NCBI RefSeq assembly: GCF_002285415.1
Contig: NZ_NSBU01000004.1
Location: forward strand, 682,001-746,000
DNA from: Actibacterium pelagium
GTDB taxonomy: Bacteria; Pseudomonadota; Alphaproteobacteria; Rhodobacterales; Rhodobacteraceae
DNA length: 64,000 nt
Direction of reading: 5' to 3'
The translations under genes and the position numbers were made by a program. A model generated the notes under the pieces. That model worked only from the letters and a program-made list of their open reading frames with translations, was not told the origin of the DNA and made no database searches. Of this stretch, positions 1 to 10,228 are shown piece after piece (the stretch's first letter is position 1; every line of letters begins with the position of its first letter).

Positions 1-2065
1 CGCCAACGCCAGTGTGGATGACACGGACACGCACTTCGTCGTTGCCGATCTTTTCCATCGCCTGAACGATCGCTTCGGCAGAACCCTGCACGTCGGCTTT
101 CACGATCAGCGGCAGTTCTGCCACGTTCTCGTCCGCCTTCGCCTTGGCCATCATCTGGTCCAGTGTGGTTGCTGCACCAGCTGCCGCGCGTTTGTCTTTC
201 GCGGCCTGGATACGATAGTCGGCGATCTCGCGCGCTTGCGCTTCGGTGTCGACCACGTTCAGAACGTCGCCCGCTTCGGGGGTGCCGTTCAGACCCAAAA
301 CCTCGACCGGAACCGAGGGGCCAGCTTCTTGCACGCGGTCGCCCTTGTCGTTGACCAGCGCGCGGACCTTACCCCACTGCTCGCCCACGACGAAGATGTC
401 GCCTTGGCGCAGCGTGCCGTTCTGAACCAGAACGGTCGCGACCGGGCCGCGACCCACGTCGAGCTGAGCTTCGATCACAGCGCCAGATGCGGCGCGGGTC
501 GGGTTGGCTTTCAGTTCCAGAATTTCCGACTGCAGCGCGATGGCTTCCAGCAGTTCGTCCAGACCTTGGCCGGTGTGGGCCGAAACCTCGACGTCCTGAA
601 CCTCACCAGACATGGCTTCCACGATCACTTCGTGTTGCAGCAGTTCGGTGCGAACTTTCATCGGATCGGCGGTCGGCTTGTCGCATTTGTTGATCGCAAC
701 GATCATCGGCACGCCAGCCGCTTTCGAGTGGTTAATCGCTTCGATTGTCTGCGGCATGACCGAGTCATCCGCCGCAACAACCAGAACAACGATATCCGTT
801 ACCTGCGCACCACGGGCCCGCATAGAGGTAAAGGCCGCGTGACCCGGCGTATCGAGGAACGACAGGACAGTGCCGCTGTCGGTTGTGACCTGATAGGCGC
901 CGATGTGCTGGGTAATGCCGCCGGCTTCGCCAGCAACAACCTTCGCGTCACGGATCGCGTCCAGAAGCGAGGTCTTACCGTGGTCAACGTGACCCATGAT
1001 GGTAATGACCGGCGGACGCGGCTGCAGATCTTCTTCTTTGTCTTCGACGGTATCGATCACGTCTTCAACGTCGGCGTCGGATACGCGCACGATGTTGTGA
1101 CCGAACTCTTCGATGATCAGTTCCGCAGTGTCCTGGTCGATCGACTGGTTCTGCGTAACCATCATGCCCATTTTCATGAGCTCTTTGACGACGTCAGCAA
1201 CGCGCTCGGCCATACGGTTCGCCAGCTCCGAAACCACGATAGCCTCGGGGACCTGAACGTCACGAACAACCTTTTCGCGCGGCTCATTGCTACCGCTCAT
1301 GGCTTTCTGGCGCAGGCGCTCTTGCTTCCGCTTCATCGCGGCGACAGAACGTTGGCGACCGTCACCACCAGACAGGGCCTGGTTCAGCGTCAGCTTGCCA
1401 GAGCGACGGCCATCGCCACCCTTGCCCTTGCCGCGGTTGCGGTCTTTGTCCTGACCATCACGGTCACGACGCTGCGACGGCTTCGGACCACCGCTGCGCG
1501 TACCAGCACCCGCTTCGGCTGCCTGAGCATCCGCAGGGGTCGGGGCAGGTTTCTTGTCGGCAGGCTTCTTGGGCTCTGGCTTGGACGCGTTGCGACCTTT
1601 GGTGCCCAGAACGGCCTTTTTGCGTTCCTCGGCCTCGCGCTTACGGGCTTCGGCTTCTTCCTTGCGCTTGCGCTCGTCGTCTTCCGCCTTCTGGCGGGCG
1701 CGCTCTGCACGTTCTTTTTCTTCGCGCTCTTTCGCCTCGATTTCCTCGCGGCGACGCTTGCGCTCTTCCTCGCGGCGGCGCTCGTCTTCGGCGCGCTGCT
1801 TAGCTTCGTCAGCTTCGCGGGCCTTGGCAGCCTGCAAGGCCTTCAGGCGACGTTCCATTTCGCTGTCGGTCACGCCGCCAGCTTTGCCCTGGCCACCTTG
1901 TGCCGCACCAGGTTTGCCGGCACCCGGCTTGGGCACCACAACGCGCTTGCGCTTGGTTTCGACCACCACATTCTTGGTCCGGCCATGGCTAAAGCTTTGC
2001 TTTACCTGACCCGACCGAGGTCCGCCGCGCAGACCCAGTGTTTTTTTGCCGTCGCTATCGCTCAT
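1..2065 (-). CDS. infB: Translation initiation factor IF-2 (3' end cut by window edge)
   Basis: GTPase that places initiator tRNA on the 30S subunit and drives subunit joining. The start is the ATG at 2063-2065, which overlaps the upstream ylxR stop as ATGA. The first ~300 residues are a long, highly charged Lys/Arg/Glu and Ala-rich linker typical of alphaproteobacterial IF-2. The G domain follows from about residue 350 with GHVDHGKTS (G1), [11 protein letters not shown] (G3), NKCDKP (G4) and a Ser-Ala-His G5. Domain II begins before the sequence runs off the left end after about 688 residues. It is the last visible gene of rimP-nusA-ylxR-infB. The identification is secure; only the C-terminus is missing. 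Confidence 0.97.
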   Translation of the reverse strand, partial: MSDSDGKKTLGLRGGPRSGQVKQSFSHGRTKNVVVETKRKRVVVPKPGAGKPGAAQGGQGKAGGVTDSEMERRLKALQAAKAREADEAKQRAEDERRREEERKRRREEIEAKEREEKERAERARQKAEDDERKRKEEAEARKREAEERKKAVLGTKGRNASKPEPKKPADKKPAPTPADAQAAEAGAGTRSGGPKPSQRRDRDGQDKDRNRGKGKGGDGRRSGKLTLNQALSGGDGRQRSVAAMKRKQERLRQKAMSGSNEPREKVVRDVQVPEAIVVSELANRMAERVADVVKELMKMGMMVTQNQSIDQDTAELIIEEFGHNIVRVSDADVEDVIDTVEDKEEDLQPRPPVITIMGHVDHGKTSLLDAIRDAKVVAGEAGGITQHIGAYQVTTDSGTVLSFLDTPGHAAFTSMRARGAQVTDIVVLVVAADDSVMPQTIEAINHSKAAGVPMIVAINKCDKPTADPMKVRTELLQHEVIVEAMSGEVQDVEVSAHTGQGLDELLEAIALQSEILELKANPTRAASGAVIEAQLDVGRGPVATVLVQNGTLRQGDIFVVGEQWGKVRALVNDKGDRVQEAGPSVPVEVLGLNGTPEAGDVLNVVDTEAQAREIADYRIQAAKDKRAAAGAATTLDQMMAKAKADENVAELPLIVKADVQGSAEAIVQAMEKIGNDEVRVRVIHTGVG

Positions 2066-2703
2066 CTGGTCTTCGTACCTTTCGCGGGGGACACTCCCCC
2101 ATCCGTCGTCTGGCGCATTGCCTGAAGCTTGGTGGCATCCTCTACAACACGTTGCGTGAGTCCACCAGCAGCAAGTGCGCCGTGTATTACATGGTCCCGT
2201 CCAAAAGCTAAACCCAGTTCCTGAGCGCTTAGGCAGGTGATGTGGCTTTCCGGTCCAGCCGGAGGCCGCAATTTCGTCTTTCCGCGTTCCGAGCCATCGT
2301 TGGCCTGAAGCAAAACGCGGGCTTCTTCAGTGGCCAGCCAGCCCTTGACCTTTTCGAACCCGGCGACCGCACTACCGGCCTTTCGGGCCAGTGAAATGCT
2401 GTCGATCACCCGGCGGGTCAGCAGCCGTTCGACCTGATCGATCAGATCGTCGGGCACTTTGACCGACTGCTTCGCACCGCGTGCGAACTGGCGTTTCTGG
2501 ATCGCCAGTTCCAGTGCATGACGATTGGCCGAGACCCAAATCCCGCGACCCGGCAGCTTTTCCGCCAGATCAGGAACGATCCCGTTGTCGGGGCCGACAA
2601 CAAAGCGGATCATCCCGTCTTTGGGTTGAACCTCGCCCGTGGCAATGCACTTGCGTTCCGGCTCTTCAGGCCGTGATTTCCGTCCGCCGCGCCCCAAGGC
2701 CAA
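2062..2703 (-). CDS. ylxR: YlxR-type RNA-binding protein fused to an L7Ae-like domain
   Basis: 213 aa. The N-terminal ~90 residues are a YlxR/DUF448 domain: the RKCIATGE-type start (here ERKCIATGE), then FVVGPD and PGRGIWV, the nucleic-acid-binding face of the family. The C-terminal half, beginning near [14 protein letters not shown], has the look of an L7Ae/YlxQ-type kink-turn RNA-binding domain. In many bacteria these are two separate genes between nusA and infB, so this is a natural fusion, common in alphaproteobacteria. It sits 18 bp after nusA and overlaps infB by 4 bp, so it is co-transcribed. A role in rRNA/tRNA processing or transcription is inferred from context only. Confidence 0.9.
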   Translation of the reverse strand: MALGRGGRKSRPEEPERKCIATGEVQPKDGMIRFVVGPDNGIVPDLAEKLPGRGIWVSANRHALELAIQKRQFARGAKQSVKVPDDLIDQVERLLTRRVIDSISLARKAGSAVAGFEKVKGWLATEEARVLLQANDGSERGKTKLRPPAGPESHITCLSAQELGLAFGRDHVIHGALAAGGLTQRVVEDATKLQAMRQTTDGGVSPAKGTKTR

Positions 2704-2721
2704 GCTTCCCGAGGCCTGAGA

Positions 2722-4344
2722 TCAGACCTCGGTCTCCTCTTCGTCTTCGATGCCTTCTTCTTCGGCATCTGCGGTCAGATCTTCCGGATCAACCCAGCCC
2801 AGGATAACGCGGGCGGTCATGACAAGGTTCTGAGCTTCTTCCAGGCTGACGTCGAATTTTTCCAGAACGCCGTCGTCCTTGACGCGCTGACCGTCAACGG
2901 TGGTCCAACCACCGGCCAGTTCCCAGTCGGCACAGGTCGCGAAGTCTTCCAGCGTTTTCACGCCATCTTCGGCCAGTGCTTCAATCATCTGGGGTGTCAG
3001 GCCGTCAAAGTCAATCAGGCTTTGCTCGACACCCAGTTCCTGGGCGCGCGCCAGCGCTTTGCGGTTCATCTCTTCCAGACAGTCGCGGGCACGGGCCTGC
3101 AGCTCTTCTGCTGTGCCTTCGTCGACACCGTCGATGGCCAGAAGCTCGTCAACTTCGACGTAAGCAACCTCTTCCAAGGTCGCGAAACCTTCGGAAACCA
3201 GCAGCTGAGCGAAGAATTCGTCCAGATCAAGCGCGGCCATGAACAGGCGGGTCCGCTCTTCGAATTCTTTCTGGCGACGTTCCGATTCTTCGGCCTCGGT
3301 CATGATGTCGATGTCCAGACCGGTCAGCTGAGACGCCAGACGTACGTTCTGACCGCGGCGGCCAATGGCCAGCGACAGCTGTTCGTCGGGCACAACAACT
3401 TCGATGCGTTCTGCTTCTTCGTCCAGAACAACCTTGGACACTTCTGCGGGCTGAAGCGCGTTCACAAGGAAGGTCGGCTGGTCTTCGTTCCACGGGATGA
3501 TGTCGATCTTCTCGCCCTGCAGTTCGTTCACAACGGCCTGCACACGAGAGCCACGCATACCCACACAGGCACCAACCGGGTCGATTGAGCCGTCATAAGA
3601 GATCACAGCGATCTTCGCGCGCGAACCCGGGTCACGGGCCACGGCTTTGATCTCGATGATGCCATCATAGATTTCCGGCACTTCCATCTTGAACAGCTCG
3701 GCCATGAATTCCGGCGCGGTACGCGACAGGAAGATCTGCGGGCCGCGCGGTTCACGACGGACGTCTTTGATGTAGACGCGGATACGGTCGTTCGGGCGAT
3801 AGCTTTCGCGGCCGATCTTTTCGTTCCGGCGCAGAACAGCTTCGCCACGTCCGATATCGACGATGATGTTGCCGTATTCTTCACGCTTGACGACACCGTT
3901 GATGATGGTGCCTGCGCGGTCTTTGAATTCTTCGTACTGGCGATCACGCTCGGCTTCGCGAACCTTCTGCAGGATGACCTGCTTGGCCGATTGCGCGGCG
4001 ATGCGGCCCAGTTCTACCGGCGGAACCTCGTCTTTCAGCTCGTCACCGACCTGCGGGTTCTCCATGTATTGCTTCGCCTGTTCGACGGTCAGCTCCGCCT
4101 GATAGTTCTCAAGCTCTTCATCCTCGACCACGGTACGGATGCGCGTGAAGGTCGCCTTGCCGGTCTTGCGGTCGATCGAGACACGAATGTCCATCTCGGC
4201 GCCGTAACGCGACTTTGCCGCACGGGCGAGTGATTCTTCCATTGCCTGAACGACCAGATCGGGGTCGATCATCTTCTCGCGGGCCACGGCCTCTGCGGTC
4301 TGCAACAGTTCCAGCTGGTTTGCGGAAGTAATTGCCATTGTCAC
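2722..4344 (-). CDS. nusA: Transcription termination/antitermination factor NusA
   Basis: 540 aa, the usual length for alphaproteobacteria. The N-terminal RNA-polymerase-binding domain (about 1-130) is followed by an S1 domain ([21 protein letters not shown]), then KH1/KH2 ([17 protein letters not shown] and [14 protein letters not shown]). Two helix-hairpin-helix AR-like repeats and a very acidic tail ([13 protein letters not shown]) come last. NusA binds RNA polymerase and nascent RNA and modulates pausing, termination and rRNA antitermination. The start ATG overlaps the rimP stop by 4 bp, indicating translational coupling. Confidence 0.98.
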   Translation of the reverse strand: MTMAITSANQLELLQTAEAVAREKMIDPDLVVQAMEESLARAAKSRYGAEMDIRVSIDRKTGKATFTRIRTVVEDEELENYQAELTVEQAKQYMENPQVGDELKDEVPPVELGRIAAQSAKQVILQKVREAERDRQYEEFKDRAGTIINGVVKREEYGNIIVDIGRGEAVLRRNEKIGRESYRPNDRIRVYIKDVRREPRGPQIFLSRTAPEFMAELFKMEVPEIYDGIIEIKAVARDPGSRAKIAVISYDGSIDPVGACVGMRGSRVQAVVNELQGEKIDIIPWNEDQPTFLVNALQPAEVSKVVLDEEAERIEVVVPDEQLSLAIGRRGQNVRLASQLTGLDIDIMTEAEESERRQKEFEERTRLFMAALDLDEFFAQLLVSEGFATLEEVAYVEVDELLAIDGVDEGTAEELQARARDCLEEMNRKALARAQELGVEQSLIDFDGLTPQMIEALAEDGVKTLEDFATCADWELAGGWTTVDGQRVKDDGVLEKFDVSLEEAQNLVMTARVILGWVDPEDLTADAEEEGIEDEEETEV

Positions 4345-4934
4345 TCCTCCTCGGAAGCGTCGGTTGTTTCAATTTCGTCAAATGCGTCTTCGTCCACGAT
4401 GCCGGCGGCCTTGCGCTGGCGCAGCATCTCGCGGATCAACTCGTCGGTCAGGACCAGCTTGGCATCGGCCAGCCAATCGAACTGCAACCCGATGATGATC
4501 GGCTCGCTGCCTTTGCCTTCGGACGGGATTTCAATCAGGACTTCGCCGTCCTCGACCCCGGCCAAGGTGCCCTTAAAGCGCTTGCGGCCGTCGATCAGTT
4601 CCGAAGTTTCCAGCTTGGCTTCATAGCCCTCGAACGCCTCGAAATCTTTCAGGCGGGTCAGGGGGCGGTCGATGCCCGGGCTGGAAACTTCCAGCGTATA
4701 GTTGTCCTCGATCGGGTCTTCGACATCCATGATGGCCGAAACCGCGGTCGAGATATCGGCGCATTCGTCCACCTCGATCCCGCCGTCGGGGCGTTCCGCC
4801 ATGATCTGCAGAATGGGGGTCTTGCCGCCCATCAGACGCAGGCGCACAAGTTCAAACCCCAGCCCTTCAACGACGGGCTGGATGATCTCGGCCAAACGGC
4901 GATCAATAGCAGCTTTTGCGATCAGATCGTTCAT
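4341..4934 (-). CDS. rimP: Ribosome maturation factor RimP
   Basis: 197 aa. RimP assists 30S subunit assembly. The ATG at 4932-4934 (MNDLIAKA) is chosen although the frame stays open further upstream, because RimP homology starts here ([14 protein letters not shown], then EVSSPGID, the family signature). The extended frame also crosses a terminator-like hairpin at 4961-4984, so it is not coding. It is the first gene of rimP-nusA-ylxR-infB and overlaps nusA by 4 bp. Confidence 0.96.
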   Translation of the reverse strand: MNDLIAKAAIDRRLAEIIQPVVEGLGFELVRLRLMGGKTPILQIMAERPDGGIEVDECADISTAVSAIMDVEDPIEDNYTLEVSSPGIDRPLTRLKDFEAFEGYEAKLETSELIDGRKRFKGTLAGVEDGEVLIEIPSEGKGSEPIIIGLQFDWLADAKLVLTDELIREMLRQRKAAGIVDEDAFDEIETTDASEEE

Positions 4935-4960
4935 CTTTATCCTTGCCTTGATACAGGCAC

Positions 4961-4984
4961 AAAAAAACGGGCCCGCGGCCCGTT
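4961..4984 (-). terminator. Intrinsic terminator / attenuator in the rimP leader
   Basis: Read on the minus strand this is a perfect 7-bp GC-rich stem (AACGGGC/GCCCGTT, loop CGCGG) followed directly by seven T residues. It lies only 27 bp upstream of the rimP start. The upstream neighbour (aldo/keto reductase) is on the other strand, so no gene is left for it to terminate. It therefore looks like a leader attenuator for rimP-nusA-infB, or a terminator of a short leader RNA. The structure is seen directly; regulation is inferred. Confidence 0.75.
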
Positions 4985-5153
4985 GGTATTTCCCGGTGGA
5001 GCGTCGGTCGGGGTGACCAGCGCGCCGCTGTTGAAAGGGGATATACGCGCCTTGACCCGAGTCTGCAAGGGGGCTGGGGAAATCCAATTGTTTCCCTTTC
5101 TTCCGATTGCCGATTATCGTCTGCGCAACACCCCCAAGCCGGAGCTTGTCCAG

Positions 5154-6182
5154 ATGACATATACCCCCGCCGAGACCCGTTATGACACCATGCCCTATAG
5201 GTATTGTGGTCGGTCCGGATTGAAACTTCCCGCCATTTCTCTTGGGTTGTGGCACAATTTCGGTCACGACTTCGGACACCAGAACAAGCGGGATATCTGC
5301 CGCAAAGCCTTTGATCTTGGCATCACCCATTTCGATCTTGCCAACAACTATGGCCCGCCTCCGGGCAGCGCCGAAGAGGCATTTGGAGAGATTCTCCGCA
5401 CCGATTTCGCCGGATATCGGGATGAGCTGATCATCAGTTCCAAGGCAGGGTATCGCATGTGGCCCGGCCCCTATGGCGAGTTCGGCAGCCGCAAGTACCT
5501 TATTTCGTCTTGTGATCAGTCGCTAAAGCGGATGGGGGTCGACTATGTCGATATCTTCTATTCGCACCGCTTCGATCCCGATACCCCGCTGGAAGAAACC
5601 ATGGGCGCACTGGATCACATCGTGCGTTCGGGTCGGGCGCTTTATGTCGGTATCTCTAGCTATAATTCGCAGCGCACACGAGAGGCTGTCGCGATCCTGA
5701 ACGATCTGGGGACGCCCTGCATTATCCACCAGCCCAGCTACAACATGCTGAACCGTTGGATTGAAACGGATGGTTTGACGGATACGTTGGACGAGCTTGG
5801 GGTAGGTTCGATTGCCTTTACCCCGCTGGCGCAGGGGATGTTGACCAAGAAATATCTGAAGGGCGTGCCACAGGACAGCCGTGCCGCGCAGGGCAAATCT
5901 CTGGCCCCAGATTGGCTGACCCCGAAGATGATCGAAAACCTGAATGGCCTGAATGACATTGCGGCCGCCCGTGGCCAGACCTTGGCCCAGATGGCCATCG
6001 CATGGGTGCTTCGCGAGCAGCGGATCACCACGGCGCTTATTGGTGCGTCGAAGCCAGAGCAAGTCGAGGACTGCGCAGGTGCGGTTGAGAACCTTGAGTT
6101 CTCGGCCGATGAGCTGGCTGCGATCGATGCCCTTAGCCAAGGGGGCGATGTAAACATTTGGGCAAAGTCATCGTCTGACTAG
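5154..6182 (+). CDS. Aldo/keto reductase, YghZ/Gpr-like
   Basis: 342 aa (start ATG at 5154, [12 protein letters not shown]). NADPH-dependent (beta/alpha)8 oxidoreductase. Family marks: the G.S.LKLP..SLG N-terminus, [16 protein letters not shown] (active-site Asp and Tyr), [15 protein letters not shown] (active-site Lys), the [14 protein letters not shown] strand (active-site His), and the C-terminal [15 protein letters not shown] cofactor-binding region. The GPPPGSAE and MWPGPYGE segments are characteristic of the L-glyceraldehyde-3-phosphate reductase group, so this is the likely activity; substrate is not proven. The preceding frame is open for hundreds of codons but overlaps rimP antisense and is not coding. 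Confidence 0.9.
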   Translation: MTYTPAETRYDTMPYRYCGRSGLKLPAISLGLWHNFGHDFGHQNKRDICRKAFDLGITHFDLANNYGPPPGSAEEAFGEILRTDFAGYRDELIISSKAGYRMWPGPYGEFGSRKYLISSCDQSLKRMGVDYVDIFYSHRFDPDTPLEETMGALDHIVRSGRALYVGISSYNSQRTREAVAILNDLGTPCIIHQPSYNMLNRWIETDGLTDTLDELGVGSIAFTPLAQGMLTKKYLKGVPQDSRAAQGKSLAPDWLTPKMIENLNGLNDIAAARGQTLAQMAIAWVLREQRITTALIGASKPEQVEDCAGAVENLEFSADELAAIDALSQGGDVNIWAKSSSD

Positions 6183-6252
6183 AAGCAAGGCGGCTTGCTG
6201 ATAGATCGCCAACGAAACTGATCTTGCGGACGAAGCGGTTAAGGCCTGCGCC

Positions 6253-6879
6253 TTAGCCGCTTTTCCAGCCCGCGCTTCGGTGTGTTCCGTCGCAATAGGG
6301 TTTATTGCCGGACAATCCGCAGCGGCACAGAACGAACTTTTCTTCCAGAACACCCTTCGCCCCCGCATCGGTCTCGATCTGGCATCCAGTCACCCAATAG
6401 GGACCGTTCTTCTGAACTTTTACCTGTGCTCTGTCCTCAGGAATGATGAAGACTTGGCGCTCGCCTTCGACCATCTGCAAGGCGCCCGACGGGCAGGCAG
6501 CAACAACGGCCTTAACTTCTTCCACAGTGCCATTGTCGGGCTGCACCCAAGGCTTTTCTTTCGCATTGAAAATGTGCTTGGCGATCCGACCACACTCTGC
6601 GGCGTGGCTGCAAAGGCGGGGGTTGAAGGTGACGGTTACCTCGGCGCCTTCGTACTTGAAGATGCGGTCTGGGCCTTCGGGTTTGCCGCCACGGGATTCG
6701 AACCCGGCCGCGTTGTGGGACCCATCACAGAACGGCTTGTTCTTCGACTGTCCGCATCGGCACAAAGCCACAACAGCTTTGGTGTCCAGCGCCTGACCGT
6801 CCTCTCCCTCTAGGCTGCTCAGACCCTTGATGACCAGCGGTCCATTTTCACGTTCAATGATTTCGGGTTTGTCAGACAT
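6253..6879 (-). CDS. CDGSH iron-sulfur protein with Fer4_19-like middle domain
   Basis: 208 aa. Two CDGSH-type [2Fe-2S] motifs flank the protein: CRCGQSKNKPFCDGSH near residue 40 and CRCGLSGNKPYCDGTH near 185. Each has the three Cys and one His ligand set. Between them is a divergent ferredoxin-like segment (CSHAAECGRIAKHIF ... CPSGAL) of the Fer4_19 type. It is probably a small redox or Fe-S handling protein; no substrate can be given. It lies downstream of ilvC but is separated from it by a terminator, and it converges on the aldo/keto reductase. Confidence 0.88.
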   Translation of the reverse strand: MSDKPEIIERENGPLVIKGLSSLEGEDGQALDTKAVVALCRCGQSKNKPFCDGSHNAAGFESRGGKPEGPDRIFKYEGAEVTVTFNPRLCSHAAECGRIAKHIFNAKEKPWVQPDNGTVEEVKAVVAACPSGALQMVEGERQVFIIPEDRAQVKVQKNGPYWVTGCQIETDAGAKGVLEEKFVLCRCGLSGNKPYCDGTHRSAGWKSG

Positions 6880-6916
6880 CAGAACCTCCTGACTAAAAAC
6901 CCTAGCCTGCCCAGTT

Positions 6917-6948
6917 CAAAAGAAAAGGGCGCCCGAATGGACGCCCTT
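6917..6948 (-). terminator. Terminator downstream of ilvC
   Basis: On the minus strand, a 7-bp stem (AAGGGCG/CGCCCTT, positions 6925-6931 with 6942-6948) is followed by TTTTCTTTTG. It lies 25 bp past the ilvC stop. Confidence 0.8.
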
Positions 6949-6972
6949 CGAACTTTCGCGATTTTGCGATAC

Positions 6973-8127
<1,155 letters not shown>

Positions 8128-8586
8128 ATGCAAATCGACGCTACAGACCGCCGCCTTTTGCGCTATCTTCAAGCCGATCCCGATCTGCCAACCGCCGATC
8201 TGGCGGATAAAGCGGGGCTGACTCAGGCCACCTGCTGGCGCCGCCTTGAAAAGCTGCGGGCCGAAGGCGTCTTGCGGGCCACGCGCGCCGTAATCGACTG
8301 GGCCGCACTTGGCTATACGGTCGAGGTCAGCCTGCGTTTCACTCTCGACAAAACCGCTCCGCGTGCTTTTGACGAATTCCTTGATGCCGCGCGTGATGTC
8401 CCCGAGGTGACCGAGATCCAAACCTTCCTTGGTCGGGTCGATGTTCGCCTGAACATCATCGCAAGAGACATGGCGCATTATCAGCAGCTTTACCGGGACC
8501 AAATCCTGCAATTGCCTCACATCGCCGATATCGAAGCGCTGATGCTGGTCTCGAACATCAAGCTGGACGAGGCGCTGCCTCTATGA
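8128..8586 (+). CDS. Lrp/AsnC-family transcriptional regulator (first of a pair)
   Basis: 152 aa. N-terminal winged helix-turn-helix (DRRLLRYLQADPDLPTADLA ... TQATCWRRLEKLRAEGVL), then a C-terminal RAM/AsnC ligand-binding alpha-beta domain (VEVSLRFTLDK, VTEIQTFLGRVDVRLNIIARD). Such regulators sense amino acids and assemble as octamers. Its ATG-proximal region lacks a strong Shine-Dalgarno. The stop overlaps the next regulator's start as ATGA, so the two are translated as a coupled pair. Confidence 0.92.
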   Translation: MQIDATDRRLLRYLQADPDLPTADLADKAGLTQATCWRRLEKLRAEGVLRATRAVIDWAALGYTVEVSLRFTLDKTAPRAFDEFLDAARDVPEVTEIQTFLGRVDVRLNIIARDMAHYQQLYRDQILQLPHIADIEALMLVSNIKLDEALPL

Positions 8587-9038
8587 CCCCGCTTGACGAG
8601 ATCGACCGCCAAATCCTGCGTATCCTGTCCGAAGACGCCACCCAAAGCGCGGGCGCCATCGGGCGCAAACTGGACATGTCCCAGCCTGCAACTTGGCGGC
8701 GGATCAAACGCCTGCAGGACGACGGCATCCTGACAGGGCGTCGCGTTGATCTGGACCAAGAGGCATTGGGATTCGGTGTGACCGTCTTTCTGGGCGTCAA
8801 GCTTGCGACCAAGGGGCGCGTCAGCCTTGAGGACTTTGAACGCGCCGTATCTGCCATCCCCGAGGTGCAATCGGTCCAGCATGTTCTGGGCCTGTACGAT
8901 TATCGCCTGCGGGTAGTGGCGCGTGACATCGCGGACTTCGAACGTGTCCTGCGTCGTCGGATTATGACCATGCCGGGCGTCGGTAATGTCGAGGCGAATG
9001 TTCTGCTAAGCGAAGAGCGCCGCCCGGGTCCAATCTGA
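8583..9038 (+). CDS. Lrp/AsnC-family transcriptional regulator (second of a pair)
   Basis: 151 aa with the same architecture as the preceding gene: winged HTH (IDRQILRILSEDATQSAGAIG ending RIKRLQDDGILTG) and RAM domain (VPEVQSV-type strand IPEVQSVQHVLGLYDYRLRVVARD). Identity to its neighbour is clear but low, so this is an old duplication or heteromeric partnership and not a recent tandem copy. It overlaps the first gene by 4 bp and precedes the aminotransferase gene by 62 bp. Confidence 0.92.
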   Translation: MTPLDEIDRQILRILSEDATQSAGAIGRKLDMSQPATWRRIKRLQDDGILTGRRVDLDQEALGFGVTVFLGVKLATKGRVSLEDFERAVSAIPEVQSVQHVLGLYDYRLRVVARDIADFERVLRRRIMTMPGVGNVEANVLLSEERRPGPI

Positions 9039-9100
9039 CCCTCGACCCTTGCACACGGGCCGTCTTCAAGGCACCATTTGCCCAAACCGAAGGAGCCCCC

Positions 9101-10228
9101 ATGACAGCCCTACTTGATACCGTCGATCCTGACGGACTGCTGGAATACTCGGTCGTCTTCACCGACCGGTCCCTGAACCATATGAGCGCCTCTTTCCAAG
9201 AGGTGATGAACGACATCTCTTCGATGTTGAAAGAAGTCTACAACGCCAAGGCCGTGGCCCTGATTCCCGGTGGTGGCACCTTCGGGATGGAGGCCGTCGC
9301 GCGTCAGTTCGCCCGCGACCAATCGGTGCTGGTGGTCCGCAACGGCTGGTTCTCTTACCGCTGGAGCCAGATCATCGAATCCGGTGACCTGACCGCCGAG
9401 GCCTCCGTGATGAAAGCCCGGCGCACGGGAAATGAACCCACGGCCCCTTTCGCGCCTGCCCCAATTGACGAAGTTGTTGCCAAGATCAAAGAGATCAAGC
9501 CGGCCGTCGTTTTTGCTCCGCATGTTGAGACCTCTGCCGGGGTGATCCTGCCCGACGACTATATCAAAGCGCTGTCCACGGCTGCGCATGAGGTCGGCGC
9601 GCTGATGGTTCTGGACTGCATCGCATCGGGCTGCATCTGGGTCGACATGGAGGCCACGGGCGTCGATGTTCTGATCTCGGCCCCGCAAAAGGGGTGGTCG
9701 GCCTCACCTTCTGCTGGATTGGTGATGCTGTCCGATCGCGCTTTGGCGCGGATCGAGGACACGCAATCCGACAGTTTCGCCATCGACCTGAAGAAGTGGC
9801 TGCAGATCATGCAGGCTTACGAAGCGGGTGGCCACGCCTATCACGCCACTATGCCCACTGACGCCCTGCGGGCCTTCCGTGACACCGTGGCCGAGACCCG
9901 CGACTATGGCTTTGATCGCCTTCGCGCGGCCCAGTGGGAACAGGGCAATCGTGTCCGCGAATACCTTGCTTCAAAAGGCATCAAGTCTGTCGCGGCCGAC
10001 GGGTTCGGTGCCCCGGGCGTCGTTGTCAGCTATACCGACGATCCTGACATCCAGAACGGCAAGAAGTTCCTTGCCGAGGGGATGCAGATTGCGGCTGGTG
10101 TCCCGCTGGCCTGTGACGAGGGCGACGCGTTCAAAACCTTCCGCCTTGGGCTGTTCGGATTGGACAAGCTTTATGATGTCGACGGCAGTGTCTCGCGGTT
10201 GACGGCCGTTCTGGACAAGGTGCTTTAA
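9101..10228 (+). CDS. Class V PLP-dependent aminotransferase
   Basis: 375 aa. Fold-type I aminotransferase of the alanine/serine-glyoxylate group. The PLP lysine is in SAPQKGWSASPSAG (about residue 203), preceded by the cofactor-binding aspartate in VLDCIASGCIWVD and the glycine-rich IPGGGTFGMEAVARQF near residue 55. The ATG at 9101 follows a GAAGGAGC ribosome-binding site 8 bp away. It is downstream of two Lrp regulators, which suggests amino-acid-responsive expression. Substrate cannot be read from sequence. Confidence 0.88.
   Translation: MTALLDTVDPDGLLEYSVVFTDRSLNHMSASFQEVMNDISSMLKEVYNAKAVALIPGGGTFGMEAVARQFARDQSVLVVRNGWFSYRWSQIIESGDLTAEASVMKARRTGNEPTAPFAPAPIDEVVAKIKEIKPAVVFAPHVETSAGVILPDDYIKALSTAAHEVGALMVLDCIASGCIWVDMEATGVDVLISAPQKGWSASPSAGLVMLSDRALARIEDTQSDSFAIDLKKWLQIMQAYEAGGHAYHATMPTDALRAFRDTVAETRDYGFDRLRAAQWEQGNRVREYLASKGIKSVAADGFGAPGVVVSYTDDPDIQNGKKFLAEGMQIAAGVPLACDEGDAFKTFRLGLFGLDKLYDVDGSVSRLTAVLDKVL

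Noticed and set aside
14-2125. A 703-codon plus-strand open frame
   Set aside because: It is antisense to infB in a GC-rich region; composition and lack of motifs show a shadow frame.
4332-5153. N-terminal extension of the aldo/keto reductase frame
   Set aside because: It is antisense to rimP and crosses its terminator; reductase homology starts at the 5154 ATG.
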